64,000 nucleotides of DNA from Salinarimonas ramus. GTDB lineage: Bacteria > Pseudomonadota > Alphaproteobacteria > Rhizobiales > Beijerinckiaceae. Made by a program: the position numbers and the translations under genes. The stretch lies in assembly GCF_014645695.1 (NCBI RefSeq), contig NZ_BMMF01000006.1, positions 71,322 to 135,321 on the forward strand, read 5' to 3'. The first letter of the stretch is position 1. Every line of letters begins with the position of its first letter. The notes beneath the pieces are model-generated. The model saw only the letters and a list, made by a program, of their open reading frames with translations. It had not been told where the DNA came from and did not search any database. Shown one piece after another: positions 18,514-29,412 of this stretch.

Positions 18514-19245
18514 ATGCTTGCCGATCATGGTGAACGCCCGGTTAACGATCGCGCCGCGCCCGCCGGCGGCTTCCGTGCGGCGCCGGGCTCTCCGCCGGTG
18601 GAATGGGCGATCGCGGAGGGGCTCGTGCCCTACGAGACGGCGCTCGCCACGATGGAGGCCCGCGCCGCCGCCATCGCCGCCGGCGAGGCGGCGGAGCGGG
18701 TGTGGCTCGTGGAGCACCCGCCGCTCTACACCGCGGGCACGTCGGCCAAGGAGGCGGACCTCGTCGCGCCGGGGCGCTTTCCCGTGCACGTCGCCGGGCG
18801 GGGCGGGCAATACACCTATCACGGCCCCGGCCAGCGCGTGGCCTACGTCATGCTGGACCTCACCCGTCGGCGCCAGGACCTGCGCGCCTACGTCGCCGCG
18901 CTGGAGGAATGGCTGATCACGACGCTGGCCGAATTCAACGTGCGCGGGGAGCGCCGGGAGGACCGGGTCGGCGTCTGGGTGCGCCGCCCGGAGAAGGGCG
19001 CGGGCGTCGAGGACAAGATCGCCGCAATCGGCATTCGCGTGCGGCGCTGGGCGACGTTCCACGGCATCGCGCTCAACGTCGAGCCGGACCTGACCCATTT
19101 CGACGGCATCGTGCCCTGCGGCGTGCGCGAGCACGGGGTGACGAGCCTCGTCGATCTCGGCCTGCCGGTGACGATGCCCGAGGTCGACGCCGTCATGCGC
19201 GCGACCTTCGAGGAGATCTTCGGCCCGACTGTCGCCGCGGGCTGA
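18514..19245 (+). CDS. lipB: Octanoyltransferase LipB
   Basis: LipB moves octanoyl from acyl carrier protein to lipoyl domains, the first step of lipoate synthesis. Features in the 243-aa protein: '[17 protein letters not shown]', the signature '[17 protein letters not shown]', the catalytic Lys in '[11 protein letters not shown]' and catalytic Cys in '[13 protein letters not shown]'. ATG at 18514 is preceded by AGAGAG; earlier in-frame ATGs at 18463 and 18472 would overlap the divergent FliN-like gene. Confidence 0.95.
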   Translation: MLADHGERPVNDRAAPAGGFRAAPGSPPVEWAIAEGLVPYETALATMEARAAAIAAGEAAERVWLVEHPPLYTAGTSAKEADLVAPGRFPVHVAGRGGQYTYHGPGQRVAYVMLDLTRRRQDLRAYVAALEEWLITTLAEFNVRGERREDRVGVWVRRPEKGAGVEDKIAAIGIRVRRWATFHGIALNVEPDLTHFDGIVPCGVREHGVTSLVDLGLPVTMPEVDAVMRATFEEIFGPTVAAG

Positions 19246-19262
19246 GCGGCTTCGGCGCGCCC

Positions 19263-19811
19263 TCAGGACGCGACGCCCGCCTCCGCGGCGACGCGGCGCT
19301 CGATCTCCTCGAGCCAGCGCTCGAGCCGCGCGCGGTTCACGCCCATGTCCGAATAGCCGATCTGCGAGCGCGAATAGAGCGCGAGGCGCGAGCGCCCGGG
19401 GCCGGCGCCGTAGATCCGCGCGGCGATCGTATCGGGATAGCGCATCAGCCCCGTGCGGGCGACGAAGCGGTCCGTCTCCTCCCGGATCGAGGCGTAGACG
19501 ATGTCCGTGCGCGGCTCGGCGCTCGCCACCTCGACGACGATCTCGCGCAGACGCGCGCCGGGCACGTCGTAGACCGGCGTGACGATGTCGACGGGCGCCG
19601 CGCACACGCCCTCGGGGCAGGCGAGCGCGTCGTTGGGGCTGTCGCTGCGCGCCATGCGCTCGAAGTCGACGGGCCCGAGATCGGCCGGGCCGAAGAGGGC
19701 GGTGTAGACGTCGTCGATGCCCCCGGGCTCGGGCCCGCGCCACAGGAGGAAGCCGAAGCCAGCCCCGGCGAGGAGGGCCGTGGCGAGGGCGATGCGGGCG
19801 GCGGAGCGCAT
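19263..19811 (-). CDS. DUF1499 family protein, membrane-anchored or exported
   Basis: The 182-aa protein begins with a hydrophobic segment (MRSAARIALATALLAGAGFGFLLW) that may be a signal anchor, followed by a DUF1499 domain: 'SPNDALACPEGVC', 'IVEVASAEPRTDIVYASIREE' in pieces, 'FPDTIAARIY'-like 'YPDTIAARIY' and 'LALYSRSQIGYSDMGVNRARLERWL'. The 'YSRS..GYSD.GVN..R...WL' ending is diagnostic. Function is unknown; the family is common in alphaproteobacteria. Confidence 0.85.
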   Translation of the reverse strand: MRSAARIALATALLAGAGFGFLLWRGPEPGGIDDVYTALFGPADLGPVDFERMARSDSPNDALACPEGVCAAPVDIVTPVYDVPGARLREIVVEVASAEPRTDIVYASIREETDRFVARTGLMRYPDTIAARIYGAGPGRSRLALYSRSQIGYSDMGVNRARLERWLEEIERRVAAEAGVAS

Positions 19812-19946
19812 GGCGCGTTCGTCTCCTTTTCGGAAAGGCTGCGAGAGGATGGTGCGACGGGACGACGGCGCAAGTGCCGCGCCGGTTCCGCCCCGCCGGT
19901 TACGCCCCGCCGGGCCCGCGGTGCTCGCGTGCGGCGCCGCGACGCC

Positions 19947-21557
19947 TCAGCGCGCGTCGGCGGCCTCGGCGCCCGGCTCCATCGTCGGCAGGACGAAGAC
20001 CTGGCCGGGGAAGATCAGGTTCGGGTTGCGGATCTGATCCTGGTTCGCGTCGAAGATCACCGTGTAGCGGATGCCGTTCCCGTAGATCCGCCGCGAGATG
20101 CGCCAGAGGCTGTCGCCGCGCACGACGAGGGCGGTGTTGATCTCGGGGATCGTCAGCGTGGCGGTGCGCGCCTCGCCCTCGCCCTCGAGGATCACGGCTT
20201 CGTCCGCCGCGACGGCGGGCGCCTCGGCCGAGGGATCCGCCGACGGATCGGCGGCGGCGACGTCGACCTCCGCCGCGGTCTCGATCGCGACGTCTGTCTC
20301 GAGCGCCGCCTCGGGAGCCTCGTCGGCCGCCTGCGCGACCTCGGGCAGCGCCGGCATCTCGAAGGTCACCTCGGCGCGGGAGGTCACGCGGCCGTCGCCG
20401 TCGTCGATCTCGTCGAGGCGCACGCGGTAGAGGCCGGGCCGTACGCCGCGGCCGATGGCGAAGGAGACGGCACCCGTCGCGCCCGCCTCGGCGCCGCCGA
20501 CGAAGGTCTCGTTGAGGTAGAGCCGGACGTCGGCACCGGGCGCGCTCTCGCCGGAGACGTAGAGCCCGCCGCCGCTCTCGGCCTCGACGCTCGCGATGCG
20601 CACGCCCGGGCGCGTCGGTGGAGGTGCCGCCGCGTCGGCGCGGGCGACCTGGACCGCGGGCGCCTCGTCCGCCGCAGGCTCGGCCTGCGCGTCGGCGACC
20701 TCGGTCTCGGCAGTGGTATCGTCTCGGGCAGCAGCGTCCGCTGCCGCGGCGCTCTCGGGCGCCTCCGGCTGCGAGAGGATGCGCGTCGCGGCGCCCGGCT
20801 CGGCGAGGGCGACGACCGGGGCGGCGTCCTGCGTCTCGGCCACCACCACGGTGACGCTCTGGCGACCGCGGCGGGCCGAGCCGTCCTCGTCGCGTACCTG
20901 GAGCGCGATCTCGTGCGTGCCGGGCGGCAGCGGCGGCGGGATGAAGGCGAAGGCGCCGGAGGCGTCGGCGACGACGATGTCGTGCGTCTCGCCGTTGCGC
21001 AGGAGCTCCACCGTGGCGCCGGCGCGGGTGCGCCCGGCGATGACGGCGTCGCCCGTGGGCTCGACGCGCACGAGATCGAAGGAGGCCGCGTCCTCCGCGA
21101 CGTCGTTCGCCGCCTCGGGATCGGCTTCGGCGACGGGGGCCTCGTCGGCGAGCGGCAGGGTCGGCAGGGGCTCGACGGGATCGATGGCGGCCACCTCGGT
21201 CTCGACAGGCGGCGTATCGGTGGCCGCCGCGGCGACCTCAGGGGCGACCGTCTCGGCGACGTCCGTCTCGACGACGGGCGTCTCCGGGGCGGTCTCGGCG
21301 ACCGGCATGTCGGCCACCGACGTCTCGGCGGCAGGAGCCTCGTCCACGACCGCGTCCGCCACCGCGGGCGTCTCGACGACCGGCTCGGCCGGAGCCGGCG
21401 CGGGATTCGCCGCGGCGCTCTCGCGCGCGGAGACGTCCTCCATCGCGGTGACGGCGGCGTCGGTGCGGCGCTCGCTCGACCAGTGGAGACCGATCCCGCC
21501 CGCGACGAGCAGGAGCGTGACGATGATCGCGATGGCGCGACGCCGTTGGACTGACAC
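19947..21557 (-). CDS. LysM domain protein with long Ala/Glu/Val-rich linker
   Basis: The 536-aa protein has one N-terminal transmembrane segment (AIAIIVTLLLVAGGIGL), a long low-complexity Val/Glu/Ala/Pro region in several stretches, two Ig-like or CarboxypepD-like beta modules ('GRTRAGATVELLRNGE', 'GESAPGADVRLYLNE'), and a C-terminal LysM domain ('VVRGDSLWRISRRIYGNGIR', 'NPNLIFPGQVFVLP'). It is likely anchored in the inner membrane with LysM touching peptidoglycan. GTG at 21557 follows AGAGGA; GTG at 21581 is an alternative. It is divergent from the LOG gene. Confidence 0.8.
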   Translation of the reverse strand: MSVQRRRAIAIIVTLLLVAGGIGLHWSSERRTDAAVTAMEDVSARESAAANPAPAPAEPVVETPAVADAVVDEAPAAETSVADMPVAETAPETPVVETDVAETVAPEVAAAATDTPPVETEVAAIDPVEPLPTLPLADEAPVAEADPEAANDVAEDAASFDLVRVEPTGDAVIAGRTRAGATVELLRNGETHDIVVADASGAFAFIPPPLPPGTHEIALQVRDEDGSARRGRQSVTVVVAETQDAAPVVALAEPGAATRILSQPEAPESAAAADAAARDDTTAETEVADAQAEPAADEAPAVQVARADAAAPPPTRPGVRIASVEAESGGGLYVSGESAPGADVRLYLNETFVGGAEAGATGAVSFAIGRGVRPGLYRVRLDEIDDGDGRVTSRAEVTFEMPALPEVAQAADEAPEAALETDVAIETAAEVDVAAADPSADPSAEAPAVAADEAVILEGEGEARTATLTIPEINTALVVRGDSLWRISRRIYGNGIRYTVIFDANQDQIRNPNLIFPGQVFVLPTMEPGAEAADAR

Positions 21558-21700
21558 GGCCGATCCGTCCTCTGCACTCACGGCGCGCACCCTGGCGCAC
21601 CGACCCTGAAACGGTTTACTTTCCCTGTGCGTCGACGGAAACCAGAATCGTCGAGCCGGCAAGGGCGAATCGCAACATTTTTGAAGAGGGTGGCGCGACA

Positions 21701-22318
21701 ATGCGTCGTATCGAGTCGATCTGCGTCTATTGCGGCTCCGCCGACGGGCGGGACGAGGCCCATCGCGCCGCGGCGACGGCGCTCGGCCGGGAGATGGCGC
21801 AGGCCGGCATCCGGCTCGTCTACGGCGGCGGCGCGCTCGGGCTGATGGGCACCGTCGCCCGCTCCGTGGTGGAGGCCGGCGGCGAGGTGACGGGGATCAT
21901 CCCCGACTTCCTCACGCGCAAGGAGAAGCTCCTCGACGACGTCCAGGAGACCATCGTCGTCCCCGACATGCACACGCGAAAGCGCCTGATGTTCGAGCGC
22001 GCCGACGCCTTCGTCGCGCTGCCCGGCGGGATCGGGACGCTGGAGGAGCTCGTCGAGCAGATGACCTGGGCCCAGCTCGGCCGCCATCAGAAGCCGATCC
22101 TGCTCCTCTCGGTGGACGATTTCTGGAAGCCGCTGCTGACGCTTCTCAGCCACATGCGCGAGCAGGGCTTCATCCGCGCGGGGCACGAGCTCGCGTATCT
22201 CGTCGCCGAGCGCCCGAGCGAGGTCGTGCCGATGCTCGAGGCCGCCGCCGCCCACCGCCCGCCCCGCGAGGACGGCGATCGCAAGGCGGCGGAGCGCTTC
22301 GTCGAGCGCAAGTTCTGA
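21701..22318 (+). CDS. LOG family protein (nucleotide 5'-monophosphate phosphoribohydrolase)
   Basis: The 205-aa protein matches the TIGR00730/LOG group: N-terminal 'ICVYCGSADGRDEAH', 'LVYGGGALGLMGTVA', 'MHTRKRLMFERADAFVALPG' and the signature 'PGGIGTLEELVE'. LOG enzymes release cytokinin bases or, in most bacteria, cleave nucleoside monophosphates. A GAAGAGGG ribosome site precedes the ATG at 21701. Length is normal. Confidence 0.92.
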   Translation: MRRIESICVYCGSADGRDEAHRAAATALGREMAQAGIRLVYGGGALGLMGTVARSVVEAGGEVTGIIPDFLTRKEKLLDDVQETIVVPDMHTRKRLMFERADAFVALPGGIGTLEELVEQMTWAQLGRHQKPILLLSVDDFWKPLLTLLSHMREQGFIRAGHELAYLVAERPSEVVPMLEAAAAHRPPREDGDRKAAERFVERKF

Positions 22319-22442
22319 ACGGGGGGCGCCCGCCGCGTCCGAACCTGCGCGGCGCAGGCGCCGTTTCCGACGACGAACGGTCGAGCCGCCTCGTTTCCGA
22401 CAATCTCGTAAAGGATGTCGCGTCCACGAAACGAGAACAGAC

Positions 22443-22973
22443 ATGCGTCGCATCCTTGAAGCGTCCGAGCGGGCCGCGGTCGAGCTGACCGAGCGCGCCG
22501 TGGCCGTCATCCTACCCGCCGTTCAGGCCCGACTGAGGCCGCTCCTCGGTAGACTGGCTCGACATCAGCCGGATCCCGAGGTCGTGCGCTGCCGGCAACT
22601 GGTCGAGATGCTCTCGGCTCTCGACGCGAACCGCCGGGACGTGGTCGGTGATCAGGCCCATCTGCTGTGGAGCGCCTTGCTGGAGCGCTTCGGTGGCGTA
22701 TCCGGTTATCTCTCCGCTCCGGTGAGCGACCGCGACCGGTATCTTCAGCAGATCGATGCCTTCGTCGCACGATACGAGGAAATGCTGAGCACCGACCGCG
22801 CGCATGAAGTTCTCGGGACTGCGCTCTTCGCCATCTATGCTCACCACTTGGTGCGATCGGACATTTCTCCCGAAGCGAAGGTGGTGGGGAAGGACGTCGT
22901 CGCGCTGATCGAAGAGGCGAGGAAGCGGTCCAAAGCTCGCGGGTCGATCGTCGCCAGGGACCAGGTCGCGTGA
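22443..22973 (+). CDS. Hypothetical helical protein, possible ORFan
   Basis: The 176-aa product is predicted mostly helical with no signal peptide, membrane segment or known motif. It has a repeated hydrophobic/charged pattern such as 'CRQLVEMLSALDANRRDVVG' and 'FVARYEEMLSTDRAHEVLG'. Base composition appears lower in G+C than neighbours in its middle, which could indicate transfer. It sits between the LOG gene and ecm, which converges on it. I do not recognise it. Confidence 0.5.
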   Translation: MRRILEASERAAVELTERAVAVILPAVQARLRPLLGRLARHQPDPEVVRCRQLVEMLSALDANRRDVVGDQAHLLWSALLERFGGVSGYLSAPVSDRDRYLQQIDAFVARYEEMLSTDRAHEVLGTALFAIYAHHLVRSDISPEAKVVGKDVVALIEEARKRSKARGSIVARDQVA

Positions 22974-23040
22974 CGCACCCTTCGGCAGCGTGATCAGCAG
23001 ACTTCCCTCCCTGCCGCGATGATCTGGACGCCAGCGCGCG

Positions 23041-25134
<2,094 letters not shown>

Positions 25135-25199
25135 CGCTGCATGTCTCCATCCTGGATCGGAGCAGCGTAGCGGAGCGCCGTCCGCGGCTGAACGGGGAC

Positions 25200-25310
25200 C
25201 TTCGTAGCGGGTGCGACAATCTGTCTAATTCCTCCTTATGCATCGAGCAATTGATTAACTCTAATTTTGTTGCATTATATATGCGTAATATGCATTGCAC
25301 TGGAGCGATG
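25200..25310. promoter_or_regulatory. AT-rich divergent promoter region of ecm and the unknown pair
   Basis: This is the most AT-rich stretch of the window: TTGATTAACTCTAATTTTG then TTGCATTATATATGCGTAAT and ATGCATTGCA. TGCAT occurs three times, two of them as an imperfect inverted repeat (TGCATTAT/ATATGCA, 25271-25294). It lies between ecm and the gene starting at 25331 and could hold promoters for both and a regulator site. Exact boxes cannot be fixed by eye. Confidence 0.5.
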
Positions 25311-25330
25311 GCTCCGAGCTGGAGTGTCCC

Positions 25331-25891
25331 ATGGAGAATGTGAGCAATCAGTGGCCGGTTTCCGCCGAGCAGATCTCGCCGGAGCGTCAGGCGGCCCTCG
25401 CCGACTTCATCGCCTTCGTCGCGGCCTTCGACCCCGCGCGCGGTCGGCAGCTGCAGGACGATTTCGGCGGCCAGGAGATCCCGCCGCAGGAGACCCCCGT
25501 GGTCGAGCAGCCGATCGTCGAGCAGCCGATCGTAGCGCCTCCCCCCGTCGAGCCTCCGTCCGTGACGATCGGCCGGTTCGAGACCTTCCGCGACAGCCCC
25601 GGTCGCATGATGATGGGGCCCGATGGCTTCCCGGTGCCCGGCCCCAGCGGTCGGGACCTGGCGATCGAGAGCGCCGAGCAGCTCTTCCAGACGCTGCCGC
25701 CGGGCTGGAGCGTCATGGTGGTGGAGCATCGCGGCGACGTGCACGTCATCCAGGCGGACGGCCCGCTCTCCATCCAGGATGCGGCGGAATACTTCGACGG
25801 CACGGTCGTGTCCGTCGCCGGCTTCGGCGCGGTCACCTCGCCCGACGGGTCGGTCGGCGTCGATCTCGACACCAACAGGCCCGGCAGGTGA
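25331..25891 (+). CDS. Unknown protein, first of a tandem paralogous pair
   Basis: The 186-aa product has no signal peptide or membrane helix. Its N-terminal part 'RQAALADFIAFVAAFDPARG..LQDDFGGQEIPP' is followed by a Pro/Val linker (VVEQPIVEQPIV) and a C-terminal part 'AEQLFQTLPPGWSVMVVEH' and 'ADGPLSIQDAAEYFDGTVVS'. The same order recurs in the next gene. GGAG lies six bases before ATG at 25331. It is between ecm and ccr but shares no obvious chemistry with them. Family not recognised. Confidence 0.6.
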   Translation: MENVSNQWPVSAEQISPERQAALADFIAFVAAFDPARGRQLQDDFGGQEIPPQETPVVEQPIVEQPIVAPPPVEPPSVTIGRFETFRDSPGRMMMGPDGFPVPGPSGRDLAIESAEQLFQTLPPGWSVMVVEHRGDVHVIQADGPLSIQDAAEYFDGTVVSVAGFGAVTSPDGSVGVDLDTNRPGR

Positions 25892-25927
25892 ACGCGCGAG
25901 AGGCGCTCGGATAAGGAGAGGTTCATC

Positions 25928-26467
25928 ATGGACATATCGACCAACCCTTCCGTCGTCGACCAGTCGACCACGCCTCCGACAGGACCGACCTTTCAAGCGC
26001 TGGCAAGCTTCATCGCCGCCGTCGATGCGGCCCGCGGCGAGCAGGTCCGAGAGGACTTCGACGGCGTCGAGGTACCGCCGGGCGACGTTCCGGTGGTCAC
26101 GCCGCCGGTCGTCGGGGCGCCGCCGGTCGAGACGCCGGCCGCGAATGCCGAGGTGGCGTTGCGAACCGACAACGGGGACGCCGCGCTGCAATTCGCTGCG
26201 GATCTCTTCGCGACGCTGCCGCCCGGCTCCAGCGTCTGGGTGGTCCGGGACACGGAGGTCGGTTCCAACGCGTTCACCGTCGTTCAGGGCGACGGGCCGC
26301 TGTCTCTCGATGGAGCGGCGCTGGTCGCGGGCACGGATGCGGTGTTGGGCATCGCCTCGTTCGGCGAAGCCATTCCGTCGGAGACCGGCGTCGGACGCGG
26401 CCAGGCCATCATCGATTTGTTCCCGCCGTCCACGAGGGGTGAGAACGCCGTGCCCAGCCGCGATTAG
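25928..26467 (+). CDS. Unknown protein, second of a tandem paralogous pair
   Basis: The 179-aa protein aligns with the previous gene: 'FQALASFIAAVDAARGEQVR', 'EDFDGVEVPPGDVPVV', a Pro/Val linker, 'AADLFATLPPGSSVWVVRD' and 'GDGPLSLDGAALVAGTDAVL'. Identity by eye is perhaps one third, so the duplication is old. AAGGAG precedes its ATG and it follows the first gene by 36 bp, so they form an operon. No cofactor or catalytic motif is apparent. Confidence 0.6.
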   Translation: MDISTNPSVVDQSTTPPTGPTFQALASFIAAVDAARGEQVREDFDGVEVPPGDVPVVTPPVVGAPPVETPAANAEVALRTDNGDAALQFAADLFATLPPGSSVWVVRDTEVGSNAFTVVQGDGPLSLDGAALVAGTDAVLGIASFGEAIPSETGVGRGQAIIDLFPPSTRGENAVPSRD

Positions 26468-26509
26468 GATCTGCCGGAGAACGAGCTGCGCTGATCGCGC
26501 ACACGATCG

Positions 26510-26537
26510 GCGAGGCGCGCGCCCGGGCGCGCCTCGC
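26510..26537 (+). terminator. GC-rich hairpin after the paralogous pair
   Basis: GCGAGGCGCGC (26510-26520) pairs perfectly with GCGCGCCTCGC (26527-26537) around a 6-base loop, with possible outer ATCGGC/GCCGAT pairing. It lies 43 bases past the second gene's stop and before ccr. There is no T-run, so if it stops transcription it is a weak or factor-assisted terminator. Confidence 0.4.
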
Positions 26538-26614
26538 ATGCGCCGATGGTTCTATAGGCGGCGCGGCGCGCCACGCTGTACCGTTCGCCCGCTCCAACAG
26601 ACGGGATCACGACC

Positions 26615-27877
26615 ATGGCCAGCGGCGCGCAGACCCTCAAGGACGCCTACGAGATCGGCGAGATCCCCCCGCTCGGCCACGTGCCGGCGACCATGCTGGC
26701 CTACACGATCCGCAAGGACCGCCACGGCCCGCCGCTGGAGAGCCTCGTCGTCGAGCGCGTGCCCACCTGGGAGATCGGCGACGACGAGGTGCTGCTCTTC
26801 ATGATGGCGGGCGGCGTCAACTACAACGGCGTCTGGGCGGCTCTGGGCCAGCCCGTCTCCGTCCTCGACTTCCACAAGAACCCCTTCCACGTCGCGGGCT
26901 CGGACGCCGCCGGCGTGGTCTGGAAGGTGGGCGCCAAGGTCAAGCGCTGGAAGGTCGGCGACGAGGTCATCGTCCACTGCAATCAGGACGACGGCGACGA
27001 CGAGGAGTGCAATGGCGGCGACCCGATGCTCTCGGCCTCCCAGCGGATCTGGGGCTTCGAGACGCCGGACGGCGGGCACGCGCAATTCGCCCGCGTGCAG
27101 TCCCGCCAGCTCATGGAGAAGCCCAGGCACCTCACCTGGGAGGAGAGCGCCTGCTACACGCTCACGCTGGCCACCGCCTACCGCATGCTCTTCGGCCACC
27201 AGCCGCACACGTTGAAGCCCTCCGACAACGTGCTCGTCTGGGGCGCGTCCGGCGGTCTCGGCGTGTTCGGCGTCCAGCTCTGCGCGGCGGCGGGCGCCAA
27301 CGCCATCGGCATCATCTCCGACGAGACGAAGCGCGACTACGTGCTCTCGCTCGGCGCCAAGGGCGTGATCAACCGCAAGGATTTCTCCTGCTGGGGCCAG
27401 ATGCCCCAGGTCGGGACCGAGGAGTACAACGCCTGGGCCAAGGAGGCGCGGCGCTTCGGCAAGGCGATCTGGGAGCTCACCGGAAAGAAGGACGTCGACA
27501 TCGTCTTCGAGCATCCCGGCGAGAGCACCTTCCCGGTCTCCTGCCTCGTCGCCAAGCGCGGCGGCATGGTGGTGTTCTGCGCGGGCACGACGGGCTTCAA
27601 CCTGACCTTCGACGCGCGCTACGTCTGGATGCGCCAGAAACGCGTCCAGGGCTCCCACTTCGCCCATCTCAAGCAGGCCTCCGCCGCGAACCAGTTCGTG
27701 CTCGACCGGCGCATCGACCCGTGCATGTCGGAGGTCTTCTCCTGGGACAAGATCCCGCTCGCCCACCAGAAGATGTGGAAGAACGAGCACGCGCCGGGCA
27801 ACATGGCGGTGCTCGTCGGCGCCCCGCGCACGGGGCTGCGCACCTTCGAGGACGCGCTGGAGGCGGCGGGGCAGTAA
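26615..27877 (+). CDS. ccr: Crotonyl-CoA carboxylase/reductase
   Basis: Ccr reductively carboxylates crotonyl-CoA to ethylmalonyl-CoA using NADPH and CO2, the key step of the ethylmalonyl-CoA pathway. The 420-aa medium-chain reductase shows 'NYNGVWAALGQPVSVLDFHK', 'HVAGSDAAGVVWKVG', the NADPH motif 'VWGASGGLGVFGVQL' and the family-specific 'CNGGDPMLSASQRIWGFET' and 'FCAGTTGFNLTFDARYVWMR'. Length is normal. Together with ecm it supplies the pathway needed for growth on C1/C2 carbon where isocitrate lyase is absent (inference for this strain). Confidence 0.96.
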   Translation: MASGAQTLKDAYEIGEIPPLGHVPATMLAYTIRKDRHGPPLESLVVERVPTWEIGDDEVLLFMMAGGVNYNGVWAALGQPVSVLDFHKNPFHVAGSDAAGVVWKVGAKVKRWKVGDEVIVHCNQDDGDDEECNGGDPMLSASQRIWGFETPDGGHAQFARVQSRQLMEKPRHLTWEESACYTLTLATAYRMLFGHQPHTLKPSDNVLVWGASGGLGVFGVQLCAAAGANAIGIISDETKRDYVLSLGAKGVINRKDFSCWGQMPQVGTEEYNAWAKEARRFGKAIWELTGKKDVDIVFEHPGESTFPVSCLVAKRGGMVVFCAGTTGFNLTFDARYVWMRQKRVQGSHFAHLKQASAANQFVLDRRIDPCMSEVFSWDKIPLAHQKMWKNEHAPGNMAVLVGAPRTGLRTFEDALEAAGQ

Positions 27878-27997
27878 GGGCTCGCCGCGCGTGCGCTCCT
27901 GATGGAGGGGAGTAGCGCAAATGATTTCCCGCGCGAGCCCTCCTCTGTCACCATTCCCGCTCGCGAGCATCGGCTCGCTGGGAGTGTCGGAGCGGCG

Positions 27998-28561
27998 ATG
28001 ACGCGGCAGATCTTGTCCTTCGAGACGGGTCCGGTGGACCCGCGGGAGCTGCGCACGGCGCTCGGGCGCTTCGCCACGGGCGTGACGGTGATCACCACGC
28101 GCGGCCCCGACGGGAAGCGCGAGGGGCTCACCGCGAACTCGTTCTCCGCGCTCTCCCTCGACCCGCCGCTCGTCCTGTGGAGCATCAAGACGAGCGCGGC
28201 CTCGCTGCCGACGTTCCGCGCCGCGCGGGCGTTCGCGATCCACGTGCTGGCGCATGATCAGGCGGATCTCTCGCATCGCTTCGCGACGCCCGCGCAGGAC
28301 AAGTTCGCGGGGCTCGCCGTGCGCGACGGCCTCGACGGGCTGCCGATGCTGGAGGGGACGCTCGCGACCTTCGAATGCGCCCTCGCGCAGGACGTCGAGG
28401 GCGGCGACCACCGCATCCTGGTGGGCCGCGTCCGGCGGGCGAGCTACGGCGAGGGGGCGCCGCTCCTGTTCAGCGCCGGCCGCTACGGCGTCGCGACGCC
28501 GCTGCCCCGCGACGTCGACGCGTCGAGCGACCTCGCCTCGCTCTGGGACGGGCTCGCCTGA
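27998..28561 (+). CDS. Flavin reductase family protein
   Basis: The 187-aa protein has the FMN-binding split-barrel pattern of HpaC-type reductases: 'LRTALGRFATGVTVITT', 'GLTANSFSALSLDPPLVLWS', 'FAIHVLAHDQADLSHRFA' and C-terminal 'LLFSAGRYG'. It would use NAD(P)H to supply reduced flavin to a monooxygenase. The ATG at 27998 is preceded by GGAG. It converges on the hydrolase of the luciferase-like monooxygenase pair, its likely partner. Confidence 0.88.
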   Translation: MTRQILSFETGPVDPRELRTALGRFATGVTVITTRGPDGKREGLTANSFSALSLDPPLVLWSIKTSAASLPTFRAARAFAIHVLAHDQADLSHRFATPAQDKFAGLAVRDGLDGLPMLEGTLATFECALAQDVEGGDHRILVGRVRRASYGEGAPLLFSAGRYGVATPLPRDVDASSDLASLWDGLA

Positions 28562-28578
28562 GAGCCGAAGCCGCGCGA

Positions 28579-29412
28579 TTACGCCGCCTCGATGCCGAGG
28601 AAGCCGGCGAGGACGCGGTCGAATTCCGCAGCGGAATCGACGTTGGGCAGGTGCCGGCCACCCTCGATCACGGCGAGCCGCGCGCCGGGCGTCGCCTCCG
28701 CCATGGCGCGCATCACGTCCGGCGTCGCGGCGGCGTCGTCCGAGCCGACGACGTAGAGCGTCGGCGCCTTGATCGTGCCGAGCGAGCGGGCGTAGTCGAG
28801 CGTCTGCAGCGCGCGGGCGCAGGCGATCCAGCCGTCGGCGGGCGTGCCGGCGATCATCGCGCGGATGGCGGCGGCGCGCTCCGGGTCGCGTGCGCGGAAG
28901 TCGTCGGAGAGCCAGCGCGCCAGCGTCTCGTCGGCGATGGCGTCGACGCCGCCCTCGGACACCGTCGCGATGCGGCTCTCCCAAGCCGCGACGACGGGCG
29001 CCGGCGCGTCCGCGCGCGCGGCGCAGCACACGAGCCGCTCGACCCGATCGGGATGGGCGATGGCGAGACCGAGCCCCGTCATGCCGCCGAGCGAGAGGCC
29101 CATGAAGGTCGCGCGGGGAATGGCGAGCGCATCCATCAGCCCGACGACGTCGCCGACGAGGTCCGAGAAACCGTACGGCCCCGCCGGCACGTCGCTGCCG
29201 CCGTGGCCGCGGGTGTCGTAGCGCACGACGTGGAAGCGCGTGCGAAGGAGCGCGACCTGCGCGTCCCACATCTCGAGGCTCGCCGCGAGGCTGTTGGAGA
29301 GGACGATGGTGGGCGCGTCCGGCGTCGCGCAGGCATCGCGGCGCACCCGCAGCCGCACGCCGCGACCAACCTCGATCCGGCGCTCCTCGGTCGCGAGGGG
29401 GGCGCCGCTCAT
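28579..29412 (-). CDS. Alpha/beta hydrolase, 3-oxoadipate enol-lactonase-like
   Basis: The 277-aa hydrolase shows 'PTIVLSNSLAASLEMWDAQV', the oxyanion 'RYDTRGHGGSDVPAGPY', the nucleophile elbow 'MGLSLGGMTGLGLA' (Ser), 'YVVGSDDAAATPDVM' (Asp) and 'IEGGRHLPNVD' (His). The layout resembles PcaD, but no protocatechuate genes are near, so a general esterase/lactonase is equally likely. Its ATG overlaps the upstream monooxygenase stop (ATGA), so the two are coupled. Confidence 0.85.
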   Translation of the reverse strand: MSGAPLATEERRIEVGRGVRLRVRRDACATPDAPTIVLSNSLAASLEMWDAQVALLRTRFHVVRYDTRGHGGSDVPAGPYGFSDLVGDVVGLMDALAIPRATFMGLSLGGMTGLGLAIAHPDRVERLVCCAARADAPAPVVAAWESRIATVSEGGVDAIADETLARWLSDDFRARDPERAAAIRAMIAGTPADGWIACARALQTLDYARSLGTIKAPTLYVVGSDDAAATPDVMRAMAEATPGARLAVIEGGRHLPNVDSAAEFDRVLAGFLGIEAA

